A stretch of DNA of 51,479 nt from CAZFLN01 sp964519905 (GTDB lineage Bacteria; Patescibacteriota; Microgenomatia; UBA1400; UBA1396). Within the stretch, counting starts at the first letter, position 1, and every line of letters starts with the position of its first letter. Below, in pieces: positions 1-8,669 of this stretch. A program made the translations under genes and the position numbers. Under the pieces are notes generated by a model that did not search any database, was not told where the DNA came from, and saw only the letters and a program-made list of their open reading frames with translations. Location: contig CAZFLN010000007.1 of the NCBI GenBank assembly GCA_964519905.1, positions 1 through 51,479 of the forward strand. The letters are read 5' to 3'.

Positions 1-1
1 G

Positions 2-577
2 GAAAAATTTAATATCGCGGAGTCGGACTCCGCCCTCCTCCTCGACGAATTTGCGCAGCAGTACAAACCAGACACCCTCTTTTTAGTGGGGAGAAATCGA
101 TCACGTCTGGGATTGAATCAAACGATTCGAACAGCACAAGCTCGAGAAAATTTTAATCCAGAAGTTGGAGATCAAGTCATTTGTCTGCGAAACCAGTGGC
201 AAAAAGGTATTTTTAATGGCATGACTGGCGTACTGACGGGTCTAGGAAATATTTCGGATGAAACTGGTAAAACAGTTTCGTATCAGGCCGAAATTCAAGA
301 TGATTCTGGAAAAATACTCTACAGTGGTCTCATTGCTGCCGAGCAATTCAATGCCGAAAGCACCTTGAACTGGAGTAAAAAAGAACGAGACGCAAAAGGT
401 GAATTGTTTGATTTTGGCTATGCACTCACCGTGCACAAAGCACAAGGCTCACAGGCCAGAAAAGCCGTGATTATAGAAGAGCGCTCTCAGCACATGTCAG
501 ACGAAGACTGGAAGCGTTGGCTCTATACAGCCGTGACACGAGCCGAAGAAGAGTTAATTCTTTTTGGAAGCGAGTAG
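2..577 (+). CDS. Helicase C-terminal fragment, RecD/Dda-like (UvrD_C_2), 5' end outside window
   Basis: The frame is open from base 2 with no start needed, so this is the last ~191 residues of a longer protein; a GTG at base 86 is internal. It carries the superfamily 1 helicase C-terminal motifs: YALTVHKAQGSQ (motif V/VI region) about 50 residues from the end and LYTAVTRAEEELILFG at the C-terminus. Upstream, LFLVGRNRSRLGLN and the GDQVICLRNQWQKGIFNGMTG segment match the SH3-like and UvrD_C_2 region of RecD2/Dda-type helicases. The expected role is ATP-driven 5'-3' DNA unwinding in repair or as a standalone helicase. The N-terminal Walker A part is outside the window, so the exact subfamily is open. 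It converges on secA, with 24 bases between the stops. Confidence 0.8.
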   Translation, partial: EKFNIAESDSALLLDEFAQQYKPDTLFLVGRNRSRLGLNQTIRTAQARENFNPEVGDQVICLRNQWQKGIFNGMTGVLTGLGNISDETGKTVSYQAEIQDDSGKILYSGLIAAEQFNAESTLNWSKKERDAKGELFDFGYALTVHKAQGSQARKAVIIEERSQHMSDEDWKRWLYTAVTRAEEELILFGSE

Positions 578-601
578 TCCAATTGCGAATCGCGTGAGAA
601 T

Positions 602-3322
602 CTACTTCTTACGCAAGTATGCACCCTTGGCACGCTTTTTGTTCTTTTTCCCGCGACGAGACAGCTTTTGATTCCCGTCTGCTCCACTTGCTCCCGCTGC
701 AACGGCGGTTGGGGCGTCTGCCAGCAGTGTTTCCGCCACACTCGGAGTGGACGGATCCGTGCCTGTTTCTATCGTGTCCAGGCGAGGAGCTGCTTTTGGT
801 GCCACTTGAATTCGGAAAACACGTTTGAGCGCGTCAAGCTCAATTCGTTGCACCATGGCACCAAAGAGTTTGAATGCTTCCTTTTTGTACTCTGCCAAGG
901 CTTGTTCTTTGGCGCCGCGCAGCCAAATACTGTCGCGGAGACTGGTCATATCATCAAGATGATTCATCCAGTGTTCGTCCAAAGCACTGAGGTACACATA
1001 CAATTCAATTTCTCGCATGACATTGCCACCGACAGTGGTTTCGCGTGCTTGATAGGTGTCGAGCCAAATGGTTTGCAGGAGTGTCGTCATTTCAGCGCTG
1101 GTTTTCTTACTCGATAGCTGCTCACGGATGTAACGAAGTGACTGACTGTCAAAGGGGATCAGGCTTGCTAGCTCTGTTGTAATATTCTGAAGCTCTGTTT
1201 CGTCCCAACCACCGCTTTTGCGAGCGGCTACAAACCCAGCCATGTATTCCTGGAAAGTTTGCAAAAGGCGTTCTTTGAGTTCAAGTGATGTTTCGTCGTC
1301 TTGAGAACGCTGCATTGATTCTAAGAGTTTTGTTCGTCGAGTATAAATGACTTCTCGCTGACGATTCATGACGTCATCGTAATCAACCAGACTCTTTCGT
1401 TGGTCGAAGAAAAAGCCTTCAACTTTAATTTGTGCCTGAGTGATGGCGCGAGTAATAACGGGACTTTCGATTGGAACATCGTCTTCGACCTGAAGTATGT
1501 TCATAACGCGAGTTAATTGATCGCCTCCGAAAATTCGCATCAGTTCGTCTTCGAGAGAAACATAGAAACGAGATGAACCTGGGTCACCCTGGCGACCAGC
1601 TCGACCGCGCAGCTGATTGTCGATACGACGCGATTCATGACGGGCGGTTCCTAAAACGTGCAGACCACCAAGCTCAACGACCTCATCATGCGCCGCTTGC
1701 CATTTACGTTGGGCGGTTTCGTAGGCTGCGTCTGACTCAAAGTCTCGACGCTCTGGTTGCGCGCCACCAAGAACAATGTCGACACCACGACCAGCAATGT
1801 TTGTGGCCACAGTGATCGCATTTTTCTTTCCAGCTTCCGCAATAATAAAGGCTTCTTTTTCGTGATTCTTTGCATTAAGAATCTGGTGAGAGACTTTAGC
1901 TTGCTCAAGTAAGTCAGAAATGAGTTGGTTTTGTTCAATTGAACGCGTACCAATCAAAATTGGGCGGCCGGTATCGTGAATTTCTTGAACTTCGCGCAGT
2001 ACGGCTTGATGCTTGGATTCGGCTGTCTTGAAAACAACATCTGGATTATCCAGACGCTGAACCGTTCGATTCGTTGGAACCACGAACACATCCATATCGT
2101 AGATCTTGAGGAATTCTTCGGCTTCGGTGGTAGCTGTACCAGACATACCAGACAGCTTGTTGTACATTCTAAAGTAATTTTGCAGAGAAACCGTGGCTAA
2201 AGTTCGTGATTCCTGTTGCACTTGAACATTCTCTTTGGCTTCGATGGCCTGGTGCAGACCATCTGAGTAGCGGCGACCAAACATCAATCGTCCGGTGTGC
2301 TCATCAACAATAATAATTTCACCATCTTTAGCAACATAGTCGATGTCACGTTTAAAGACACTGAGCGCCTTTAAAGCCTGCTCAACATGGTGAATGGTGG
2401 TGAAACTTTCTTCATAGAGATTTTTCACACCAAGCATTTTTTCTAAACTGCGAATACCGGTTTCAGTTAAGACTGCGGTTCGCATTTTTTCATCGACTTC
2501 ATAATCAACCTTGGCTTGGAGCTTCGTCACCATTTGGGCAAACTGTCCATATTTATCGGTTGGTTCAGAATCAGGAGCAGAAATGATCAGCGGCGTTCGA
2601 GCTTCATCGATTAAGATAGAGTCGGCTTCGTCTACAATGGCGAAGTTGTGATTTCGCTGAACTCGATCGCGCAAGCGCTGTGCCATGTTATCTCGGAGGT
2701 AGTCGAATCCAAATTCATTGTTGGTTCCGTAGGTGATATCAGCCGCATATGCTTTCTGACGGGTAACTGGTCGGAAGTGTTCCAAACGCTCATCACCGCG
2801 CTTTTCACCGACAAAATCTGGGTCGTACAAAACAGAAACTTCGTGTCCAATAACAGCCACACTCAAGCCAAGCAACGAATAAACAGGACCCATCCATCCG
2901 GCACCAACTTGTGCCAAGTAGTCGTTGACTGTCACAAGGTGGGCGCCTTTTCCTTCAAGCGAGTTGAGATATAAAGCAGTAGTAGCAGAAAGTGTTTTTC
3001 CTTCACCTGTGCGTTGCTCAGCAATCTTTCCTTCGTGAAATGCCATACCAGCCATAAGCTGAACATCGAAGTGTCGTAAACCTATGGTTCGGCGCGCTGC
3101 TTCTCGAACCACCGCAAAGGCTTCTGGAAGTACTGTTTCTAAAGTTTCTCCATTGTGGAGGCGACTCTTAAATTCTTCAGTCTTGGCTGCTAATTGAGTA
3201 TCGCTGAGATCCTGAATGGTTGGCTCAAGCGCATTGATCGCATCAACAATCTGCGAGTAACGAGCCACAGTTCTGCCTTGAACATCAAACAGTTTGGTAA
3301 CGGGTGACAAGAAGGAAAACAT
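602..3322 (-). CDS. secA: Preprotein translocase ATPase SecA
   Basis: SecA is the motor that pushes unfolded preproteins through SecYEG. The 906-residue product has the full architecture: Walker A RTGEGKT (residues ~104-110), DEAD-type Walker B (VDEADSILIDEARTP, ~230), the second RecA fold with NIAGRGVDIVLGG, and QLRGRAGRQGDPGSSRF. The C-terminus is basic (RRGKKNKKRAKGAYLRKK) and lacks the usual Cys-rich zinc/SecB-binding tail, as in several lineages without SecB. The start ATG lies 8 bases after the cca stop. A perfect TATAAT (3330-3335, minus strand) sits 7 bases upstream of the ATG and overlaps the cca stop codon. secA can therefore be transcribed both from cca and from its own leaderless promoter. 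Confidence 0.97.
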   Translation of the reverse strand: MFSFLSPVTKLFDVQGRTVARYSQIVDAINALEPTIQDLSDTQLAAKTEEFKSRLHNGETLETVLPEAFAVVREAARRTIGLRHFDVQLMAGMAFHEGKIAEQRTGEGKTLSATTALYLNSLEGKGAHLVTVNDYLAQVGAGWMGPVYSLLGLSVAVIGHEVSVLYDPDFVGEKRGDERLEHFRPVTRQKAYAADITYGTNNEFGFDYLRDNMAQRLRDRVQRNHNFAIVDEADSILIDEARTPLIISAPDSEPTDKYGQFAQMVTKLQAKVDYEVDEKMRTAVLTETGIRSLEKMLGVKNLYEESFTTIHHVEQALKALSVFKRDIDYVAKDGEIIIVDEHTGRLMFGRRYSDGLHQAIEAKENVQVQQESRTLATVSLQNYFRMYNKLSGMSGTATTEAEEFLKIYDMDVFVVPTNRTVQRLDNPDVVFKTAESKHQAVLREVQEIHDTGRPILIGTRSIEQNQLISDLLEQAKVSHQILNAKNHEKEAFIIAEAGKKNAITVATNIAGRGVDIVLGGAQPERRDFESDAAYETAQRKWQAAHDEVVELGGLHVLGTARHESRRIDNQLRGRAGRQGDPGSSRFYVSLEDELMRIFGGDQLTRVMNILQVEDDVPIESPVITRAITQAQIKVEGFFFDQRKSLVDYDDVMNRQREVIYTRRTKLLESMQRSQDDETSLELKERLLQTFQEYMAGFVAARKSGGWDETELQNITTELASLIPFDSQSLRYIREQLSSKKTSAEMTTLLQTIWLDTYQARETTVGGNVMREIELYVYLSALDEHWMNHLDDMTSLRDSIWLRGAKEQALAEYKKEAFKLFGAMVQRIELDALKRVFRIQVAPKAAPRLDTIETGTDPSTPSVAETLLADAPTAVAAGASGADGNQKLSRRGKKNKKRAKGAYLRKK

Positions 3323-3329
3323 AAGCGGA

Positions 3330-3335
3330 ATTATA
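3330..3335 (-). promoter_or_regulatory. -10 element TATAAT of secA
   Basis: A perfect TATAAT on the minus strand ends 7 bases before the secA ATG and overlaps the cca stop codon. No clear -35 or Shine-Dalgarno is visible. The spacing matches the leaderless pattern seen at many other genes here. Confidence 0.5.
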
Positions 3336-4809
3336 CCTTGGTTGTGTCTTGTATTGTTTCGGGTTTTTCTAGAGTATCACGATACTGCAAAATTTGTGGG
3401 AGAAGGTGTTCCCGTGTGTTCAGATTGGGGTCGTCGAGTACTTGTTCAAACAAAGCATTGAGAACGGTCCCAATGATTGGGCCAGGAGGAACTTGCAACA
3501 ACTCCATAACGTCATGCCCGGTAATTGCCATTTCATTTATTTGCATTGGCTGATGGAGTTGATCATGAATGCGTTCCTTCATTTCTTCTAGGCGCCAACT
3601 GGTCCGTTTACTGCCACTTCCAAGGCGATCTCCTTCGCGCAGGTCAAGAATATCTTGAATATTTTCTCGTCCGACTCGACGAATAAAACGTCGAATGGCT
3701 GCGTCAGTCATATCTGATTGGTACGTAAACATGTGCCAGCGAACCAGTGTGAAAACGCGTTGAATATCATCTTTTGAGAAGCAAAAACGTCGGGCAATAT
3801 CTCGAGCGGTCCTTGCTCCAACAACTTCATGATTAAAAAAGGAAAATTCTCCAGGAGTATTTTCGAGCGGAGCTTGCGTTTCTGGCTTGCCAATGTCGTG
3901 CAGTAACGCCGCAAACTTCACAATCGGATCTGCTGTTGGGCAGAAATGACAGGCTCGCAAGGAGTGCGTCCAAACGTCATGTTCATGGTGCCCACGCTGT
4001 TCAACTTCTCGAGCCTGAATGAGTTCTGGCAATATGTGTTGGAGGAGACCAACTTGATACATGAGCGTGAGCGCTGTTTCAACATGATTCGTCAGCAGGA
4101 TTTTGAGGAACTCATCACGGATGCGTTCCCAGGAAACATGCTGAATGAGTTCCGCTTTGTCCTGCAGTGCCTCAACGATATTGGGATCCATGCGGAGCTG
4201 GAGTTGAGCCGCTAAACGAATTGCTCTGAGCATTCGGAGCGCATCTTCCTGAAAGCGCTGATGAGCATCTCCTACCGAGCGGAGAATGACAGAATCAAGA
4301 TCAGATTGACCTTTAAATGGATCAACGATATTTGCTTGGAGAGAAATGTTTTCTGGCCAGCTGGTATAGTCTTCGAGCACTAAGTCGCTGGTAACACTCA
4401 ACGCCATGGCGTTCATGGTGAAGTCACGGCGGGTAAGATCTTCCTGGAGAGTTTTCCCCCAGGTTACTTCATTCGGTCGGCGAAAATCGCTGTAGAGTCC
4501 TTCACTTCGATAGGTCGTGATCTCAAAAATTTCTGATGGTGTATCTGATTCTTGTTCGCCCTCTCCAAGAAGATACTGTTCTAAGGCGTTCTTTGAGACA
4601 CCAACCGTTCCAAAATCATTTTCGTAGAAACTGTTTGGAAAGATTGACTGAATTTCTTCTGGTGTCGCATTGGTCGTAAAGTCCCAGTCATGACTGTTTC
4701 GTTTTAGAAGAAGATCTCGAACGCTTCCTCCAACCACATACGCCTCAAATCCAGCCTTTTGGAGTAAAAGAAGCGTGGCGATAACTGATCGTGGCAACGA
4801 AACGTGCAT
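3331..4809 (-). CDS. cca: CCA-adding tRNA nucleotidyltransferase with HD domain
   Basis: The 492-residue protein belongs to the class II nucleotidyltransferase/poly(A) polymerase family. VVGGSVRDLLL at residues ~25-35 is the nucleotide-binding loop and the HDWDFTT motif just after supplies the two metal-binding aspartates. TRRDFTMNAMAL (~150) and the RIRDEFLKIL helix follow. A C-terminal HD domain (HEHDVWTHSLRA, then KFAALLHDIGKPET) is typical of bacterial CCA enzymes. It repairs or adds the 3' CCA. That is needed here because tRNA-Lys lacks an encoded CCA, while tRNA-Val and tRNA-Pro have it. The ATG at 4809 is preceded by TAGACT six bases upstream, with no Shine-Dalgarno. It is the first gene of a cca-secA unit, divergent from recJ. 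Confidence 0.93.
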   Translation of the reverse strand: MHVSLPRSVIATLLLLQKAGFEAYVVGGSVRDLLLKRNSHDWDFTTNATPEEIQSIFPNSFYENDFGTVGVSKNALEQYLLGEGEQESDTPSEIFEITTYRSEGLYSDFRRPNEVTWGKTLQEDLTRRDFTMNAMALSVTSDLVLEDYTSWPENISLQANIVDPFKGQSDLDSVILRSVGDAHQRFQEDALRMLRAIRLAAQLQLRMDPNIVEALQDKAELIQHVSWERIRDEFLKILLTNHVETALTLMYQVGLLQHILPELIQAREVEQRGHHEHDVWTHSLRACHFCPTADPIVKFAALLHDIGKPETQAPLENTPGEFSFFNHEVVGARTARDIARRFCFSKDDIQRVFTLVRWHMFTYQSDMTDAAIRRFIRRVGRENIQDILDLREGDRLGSGSKRTSWRLEEMKERIHDQLHQPMQINEMAITGHDVMELLQVPPGPIIGTVLNALFEQVLDDPNLNTREHLLPQILQYRDTLEKPETIQDTTKV

Positions 4810-4815
4810 TGTGAC

Positions 4816-4864
4816 AGTCTACCACCTCGAGTTACTTGCTTACAGACACAATTCGCAGTAGGCT
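4816..4864. promoter_or_regulatory. Divergent leaderless promoters of cca (-) and recJ (+)
   Basis: On the minus strand TAGACT (4816-4821) lies six bases before the cca ATG. On the plus strand TTGCTT (4836-4841), a 17-base spacer and TAGGCT (4859-4864) form a plausible sigma70-type promoter ending seven bases before the recJ ATG at 4872. The whole intergenic space is only 62 bases, so both transcripts would begin at or next to their start codons. Confidence 0.5.
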
Positions 4865-4871
4865 GAGCAGA

Positions 4872-6524
4872 ATGAGTTTCGTTCCACCGCCTCACCTGTC
4901 CAATCTTGAAGAGATTGAAGCAGCACTTACGAATAGAATTCCAAAAGAATTTCTTAGTTCCTTTTTCACGCCATTTCATCCTCTGGAAATATCTGCAGAA
5001 GATTGTGATATTGTGAGAGATGAGTTGAACAAAGCTGTGCTGAGAATTCAAACAGCTATTCAGAATTCAGAATCGGTTCTGATTTATGGTGATTACGATT
5101 GTGATGGAGTTACCTCGGCCGCTCTTCTTTGGCAAGTTTTGCGTTCTTTAGGATTAACTGCTCAGCCGTTTCTTCCGCGAAGAGATCTGTACGGATATGG
5201 AATGAGCGTCTCTGCTCTTGAGGATCTTGTAGCGAAGCACGGAAAGTTTGATCTCATTATCACTGTAGACAACGGTATTGTTGCCCACGAAGCAGTAGAC
5301 TGGGCCAAGCAGGCAGGGATAGATGTAATCATTACCGATCATCATGAACCAGGAAACGTACTGCCAGATGCAGTTGCGAGAGTGCACTCTCCTTTATTGT
5401 GTGGTGCTGGTGTGGCGTGGATGCTGTGTCGGGAGCTGTCCCCGGATTTGGCACTGGAGCATCTGGATCTTGTCTGCATTGGAACACTAGCTGATCAAGT
5501 ACGCTTACTTGGGGCGAATCGCTCCTTGGTGATTCATGGCCTCAATCAGCTGAAAACGACTCGAAAAGTAAGTTTGCAGGCACTGGCACAGATAACGGCG
5601 ACTGATCTTACAAAATTAACAGCGCAGGATGTCACGTTCCGATTCGCTCCTCGAATCAACGCTTTAGGAAGACTCGCTGATCCAATGGATGCGCTTCGAG
5701 CACTCGTGTCACAGTCTCCAGCCAGAATTACGGAACTTCTCCAGATTATGGAGAAAACGAATGCCGAACGACAAGCGCTCACAAAAGAATATTATGTAGA
5801 GATTCTCGACCGTGTAATGCGTGAAGTTCGTGAAAACACACTTCCCAAAGTGATAGTTATTGCTGGAGATTTTCACGAAGGAATCATTGGTCTGCTCGCA
5901 AGTGCACTGGTTGAGCAATTTCATACGCCAGCGATTGTGATAAGCACTCAAGGAGAAGTGTGGAAGAGCTCGGGTCGTTCGACCAATGGGTTTCATTTAA
6001 CTGAGGCACTGAGAGCTGTAAGTGGTGTTTCTTTTATAAGTTTAGGGGGACACGCCAAGGCTGGAGGATTTTCTCTTTCACCAAAGACTGGATCAGAGGA
6101 TATCAAAGTAATTCAAAGCATATTATCAGAAAAATTCGAACAGATGGGGCAAAATCACGACACGGAATATACTGGCACTGTAGTCGCTCAATTGCTAAAT
6201 TCTGACCTTTTGCACCTTATGAGTCGTTTTGAGCCATTCGGATCTGGAAATTCTGAGCCAATACTCTTTCTTTCAGATGTACAGTTTACACACATAAAAG
6301 AAATTGGCAAAGATCGGAAGCACTGGAAAGGGATAATTCGGGATCCCAAGACCTTTTTTGAAGTACCGGCCATCTTTTTTAAGGCGGCTGATAAGTACCA
6401 ATCAACTTCGGATACTATCGCACATTTAGCCGTGAAAGTAGTCCCAAGCACGTATCGTTCACAAGGTTTCGATGTACATATAGTTGAGGCCTGGGACACA
6501 TCTCTTCTGGCTGCTTCTGAATAG
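4872..6524 (+). CDS. recJ: Single-stranded-DNA exonuclease RecJ
   Basis: RecJ degrades single-stranded DNA 5'-3' in recombination and mismatch repair. The 550-residue product shows the DHH phosphoesterase signatures: VLIYGDYDCDGVTSAA (residues ~75-90), ITVDNGIVAHEA and VIITDHHEPG. The DHHA1 domain follows with GDFHEGIIGLLAS, SSGRSTNGFHL and SLGGHAKAGGFSL, then an OB-fold region (LMSRFEPFGSGNSEP). I take the ATG at 4872 as the start. An in-frame TTG at 4836 coincides with a -35 hexamer and has no ribosome-binding site, so it is probably not the start. Length is close to the usual ~570. Confidence 0.95.
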   Translation: MSFVPPPHLSNLEEIEAALTNRIPKEFLSSFFTPFHPLEISAEDCDIVRDELNKAVLRIQTAIQNSESVLIYGDYDCDGVTSAALLWQVLRSLGLTAQPFLPRRDLYGYGMSVSALEDLVAKHGKFDLIITVDNGIVAHEAVDWAKQAGIDVIITDHHEPGNVLPDAVARVHSPLLCGAGVAWMLCRELSPDLALEHLDLVCIGTLADQVRLLGANRSLVIHGLNQLKTTRKVSLQALAQITATDLTKLTAQDVTFRFAPRINALGRLADPMDALRALVSQSPARITELLQIMEKTNAERQALTKEYYVEILDRVMREVRENTLPKVIVIAGDFHEGIIGLLASALVEQFHTPAIVISTQGEVWKSSGRSTNGFHLTEALRAVSGVSFISLGGHAKAGGFSLSPKTGSEDIKVIQSILSEKFEQMGQNHDTEYTGTVVAQLLNSDLLHLMSRFEPFGSGNSEPILFLSDVQFTHIKEIGKDRKHWKGIIRDPKTFFEVPAIFFKAADKYQSTSDTIAHLAVKVVPSTYRSQGFDVHIVEAWDTSLLAASE

Positions 6525-6583
6525 AGATTTGGGATGTTGTCGGGTTGCACCGAGATACAAGATGAGTCACACTACTCGAACGC

Positions 6584-7549
6584 ATGAATCTTCGTCCTCA
6601 TTGGCAACAACACAGACTTCTCTTTGGTATTGCATTTATTTTGGCAAGTATTGTTGTTTTAGTGGGTATTTCTCGACTTGAGCCCTATTTTTTCCCAACA
6701 AACAAAACAACAGATCCTGTGACATTGGTCCCACAAGAATTGTGGAGTCTCGAGATTTCGCCACTGGCCTCTGCTCCAACTCACACAAGCAAGGCATATT
6801 GGATCTATGAACGAAACACCAATTCACTGCTCGCAGAGCAAAATTCAGAAGAAGCTACATCTGTGGCATCTTTAGCAAAACTGATGACTGCGTATGTAAG
6901 CTATGACACGTACAGCTTGGATCAGGTGATTCCAATCGCCACAGCGAGTACTGTTGCCGGGAATAGAGCAAAATTTTTATGGTCCGATACCTATCGTGTG
7001 TACGATTTACTGCAGTCTTTGCTTATTTTTTCTGCGAATGATGCCGCAGAGGCTCTTGCTCAAGCTCATCCAAGGGGAAGATCTGGCTTTGTGCAGCAAA
7101 TGAATGAAACGGCTCAAAAATTGAACATGACTCAGACTTCGTATGATAATCCAACCGGACTGGATAGCCCAAGACAATTCTCTTCTGCTCGAGACTTGGG
7201 ACTCCTGGCCGACGCTATCCTTGACTTCCCCACAGTTAGTCAAGTTGTCCGCCAACCAGTCACGACAATTTATGAACAGCGAACAGGCCGACCAACCGTG
7301 GTGTACTCAACAAACGCTTTGTTAAGCAGAGACCCACGATTTCAAGGCATGAAGACTGGGACCACGGAATTGGCAGGAGAAAGCTTGATAGTGCGATACG
7401 TTGATCCAGACGCAACTTCCGAAGCAACTCCCAATGGAGTTGATATTATTCTCGTTCTCTTGGGAAGTCAGCAGCGATTTATTGATGCGCCAGCACTCAT
7501 TCGTTGGGCGGAATCACATGCTCAACCCGTAAAACATACGCTACAATAA
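6584..7549 (+). CDS. D-alanyl-D-alanine carboxypeptidase, peptidase S11 (DacA-like)
   Basis: This is a penicillin-binding-protein-type D,D-carboxypeptidase that trims peptidoglycan stem peptides outside the membrane. All three active-site motifs are present: SLAK (Ser96, Lys99), SAN (Ser150, Asn152) and KTG (257-259). There is one N-terminal membrane segment (residues ~12-30), used as an uncleaved anchor or signal. The 321-residue length fits the catalytic domain alone; the C-terminal beta-domain of E. coli PBP5 is missing. It is followed after four bases by a second membrane-anchored protein, suggesting a linked cell-envelope role. The promoter is not clear. Confidence 0.92.
   Translation: MNLRPHWQQHRLLFGIAFILASIVVLVGISRLEPYFFPTNKTTDPVTLVPQELWSLEISPLASAPTHTSKAYWIYERNTNSLLAEQNSEEATSVASLAKLMTAYVSYDTYSLDQVIPIATASTVAGNRAKFLWSDTYRVYDLLQSLLIFSANDAAEALAQAHPRGRSGFVQQMNETAQKLNMTQTSYDNPTGLDSPRQFSSARDLGLLADAILDFPTVSQVVRQPVTTIYEQRTGRPTVVYSTNALLSRDPRFQGMKTGTTELAGESLIVRYVDPDATSEATPNGVDIILVLLGSQQRFIDAPALIRWAESHAQPVKHTLQ
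7542..7547 (+). promoter_or_regulatory. -10 element TACAAT upstream of the 357-residue envelope protein
   Basis: TACAAT overlaps the last codons of the carboxypeptidase gene and ends exactly six bases before the next ATG (7554). No Shine-Dalgarno is present. It is one of four occurrences of TACAAT-N6-ATG in this window. Confidence 0.4.
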
Positions 7550-7553
7550 ATGT

Positions 7554-8627
7554 ATGGCTGCCAACGAAACTTCGCTTTCTTCCATCACTGCTTCCGGAAG
7601 ACAATTTGTTATTTGGGGAGTTATTTTTCTTTTAGTCCTTATTTTTGGCCGCGTTTTACTTCGATTTTCAGTTGATACGTATTCTCGATTAAATCCACCA
7701 CCAACTCCAGGACCCACAATGGGTTTCGGCAGAATCGCACAGCCAGCTTTCCCATCTCAGCTTCAAGAAGACCGTCCAGAAGCTTTAGAAATCGGCACAA
7801 TCGGCAATCGACTGCCCAGTATGCCATCTCAGATGCCTGTGTATTTTATTCCTCTCTCCACACCAAACTTGATTGCTCTTGATCGAGCCCGTGAGAAAGC
7901 CAGTAATCTTTCCTTTATTCTTCCTCCAGAAAAAGTCAGTAATGATATCTATCGTTGGCGACAATCTCAACCGCTAGCCGCAAGTTTGGAGATGAATATT
8001 ATTACCGGCACCGCGGACATGAATGTTGACTGGGCTTCTTCCGTCACATTACTCAATGAAAGAAATTTACCATCCAGAGACACAGTCCGCAGTCGAACTC
8101 GAGAACTCATGCGTCAAGTTGGGGTCGTGCAGTCGGATGTCGCTACGGCTGAACCAGAGATCACCTACGTTCGTGCATTAGCAGGAGAAATTCGACCTGT
8201 GGCCAGTGTTTCTGAAGCTGATTTTGTCGTTGCCAATGTCTCCCGTGTTGGACCACTTGGGATTCCAACCGTCACTGCTCGCAGAGATCGTGGGGTCATT
8301 TCAGCAATGTTCTCAGGCAGTCGACTGTCTGGAGAAAGTGTTTTACAGTTCCGCTCGGATTATTATCCGGTTGATTGGACAACGTTCCATACCTATCCCA
8401 TGATTACCGCTGCTCAAGCTTGGCAACTCTTGGAAGCAGGATCAGGATATATTTCCTCACCGCTCCCAGAAGGGAAGAACACTGCTATTATTCGAGATGT
8501 ATATCTGGCGTACTACGAGCCAAGTACCCCACAAAATTATTATCAGCCTGTATACGTATTTGATGGCGATGATAATTTCCGTGCCATTGTTCCAGGTTTA
8601 CATCCACAGGTATTTACAACCGAGTAA
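7554..8627 (+). CDS. Membrane-anchored protein of unknown function
   Basis: I do not recognise a family. The 357-residue protein has one N-terminal transmembrane segment (residues ~18-37), then a proline-rich linker (LNPPPTPGPT) and a ~300-residue extracytoplasmic region without cysteines. The C-terminus (AYYEPSTPQNYYQPVYVFDGDD, in part) has the strand pattern of small regulatory beta-domains such as those of YycI-like proteins, but this is only a resemblance. The gene starts four bases after the carboxypeptidase stop and may be co-transcribed with it. It lacks a Shine-Dalgarno and has its own possible TACAAT promoter. An envelope-associated role is inferred from topology and neighbour only. 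Confidence 0.75.
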   Translation: MAANETSLSSITASGRQFVIWGVIFLLVLIFGRVLLRFSVDTYSRLNPPPTPGPTMGFGRIAQPAFPSQLQEDRPEALEIGTIGNRLPSMPSQMPVYFIPLSTPNLIALDRAREKASNLSFILPPEKVSNDIYRWRQSQPLAASLEMNIITGTADMNVDWASSVTLLNERNLPSRDTVRSRTRELMRQVGVVQSDVATAEPEITYVRALAGEIRPVASVSEADFVVANVSRVGPLGIPTVTARRDRGVISAMFSGSRLSGESVLQFRSDYYPVDWTTFHTYPMITAAQAWQLLEAGSGYISSPLPEGKNTAIIRDVYLAYYEPSTPQNYYQPVYVFDGDDNFRAIVPGLHPQVFTTE

Positions 8628-8634
8628 TTCCTGG

Positions 8635-8663
8635 CTGAGATATCTCTCAAAAACGAGTACAAT
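8635..8663 (+). promoter_or_regulatory. Leaderless promoter of gltX
   Basis: CTGAGA (8635-8640), a 17-base spacer and TACAAT (8658-8663) precede the gltX ATG (8670) by six bases. Transcription would start at or next to the A of the start codon. Confidence 0.5.
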
Positions 8664-8669
8664 ACCGAC

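Noticed and set aside
602..760. Truncation of SecA because the zinc-binding tail is missing
   Set aside because: The protein is 906 residues and ends in a normal basic tail; many bacterial SecAs lack the Cys motif.
4836..4871. TTG start giving a 12-residue longer RecJ
   Set aside because: The TTG lies in a good -35 hexamer (TTGCTT) and has no ribosome-binding site; the ATG at 4872 fits the leaderless promoter and the usual RecJ N-terminus.
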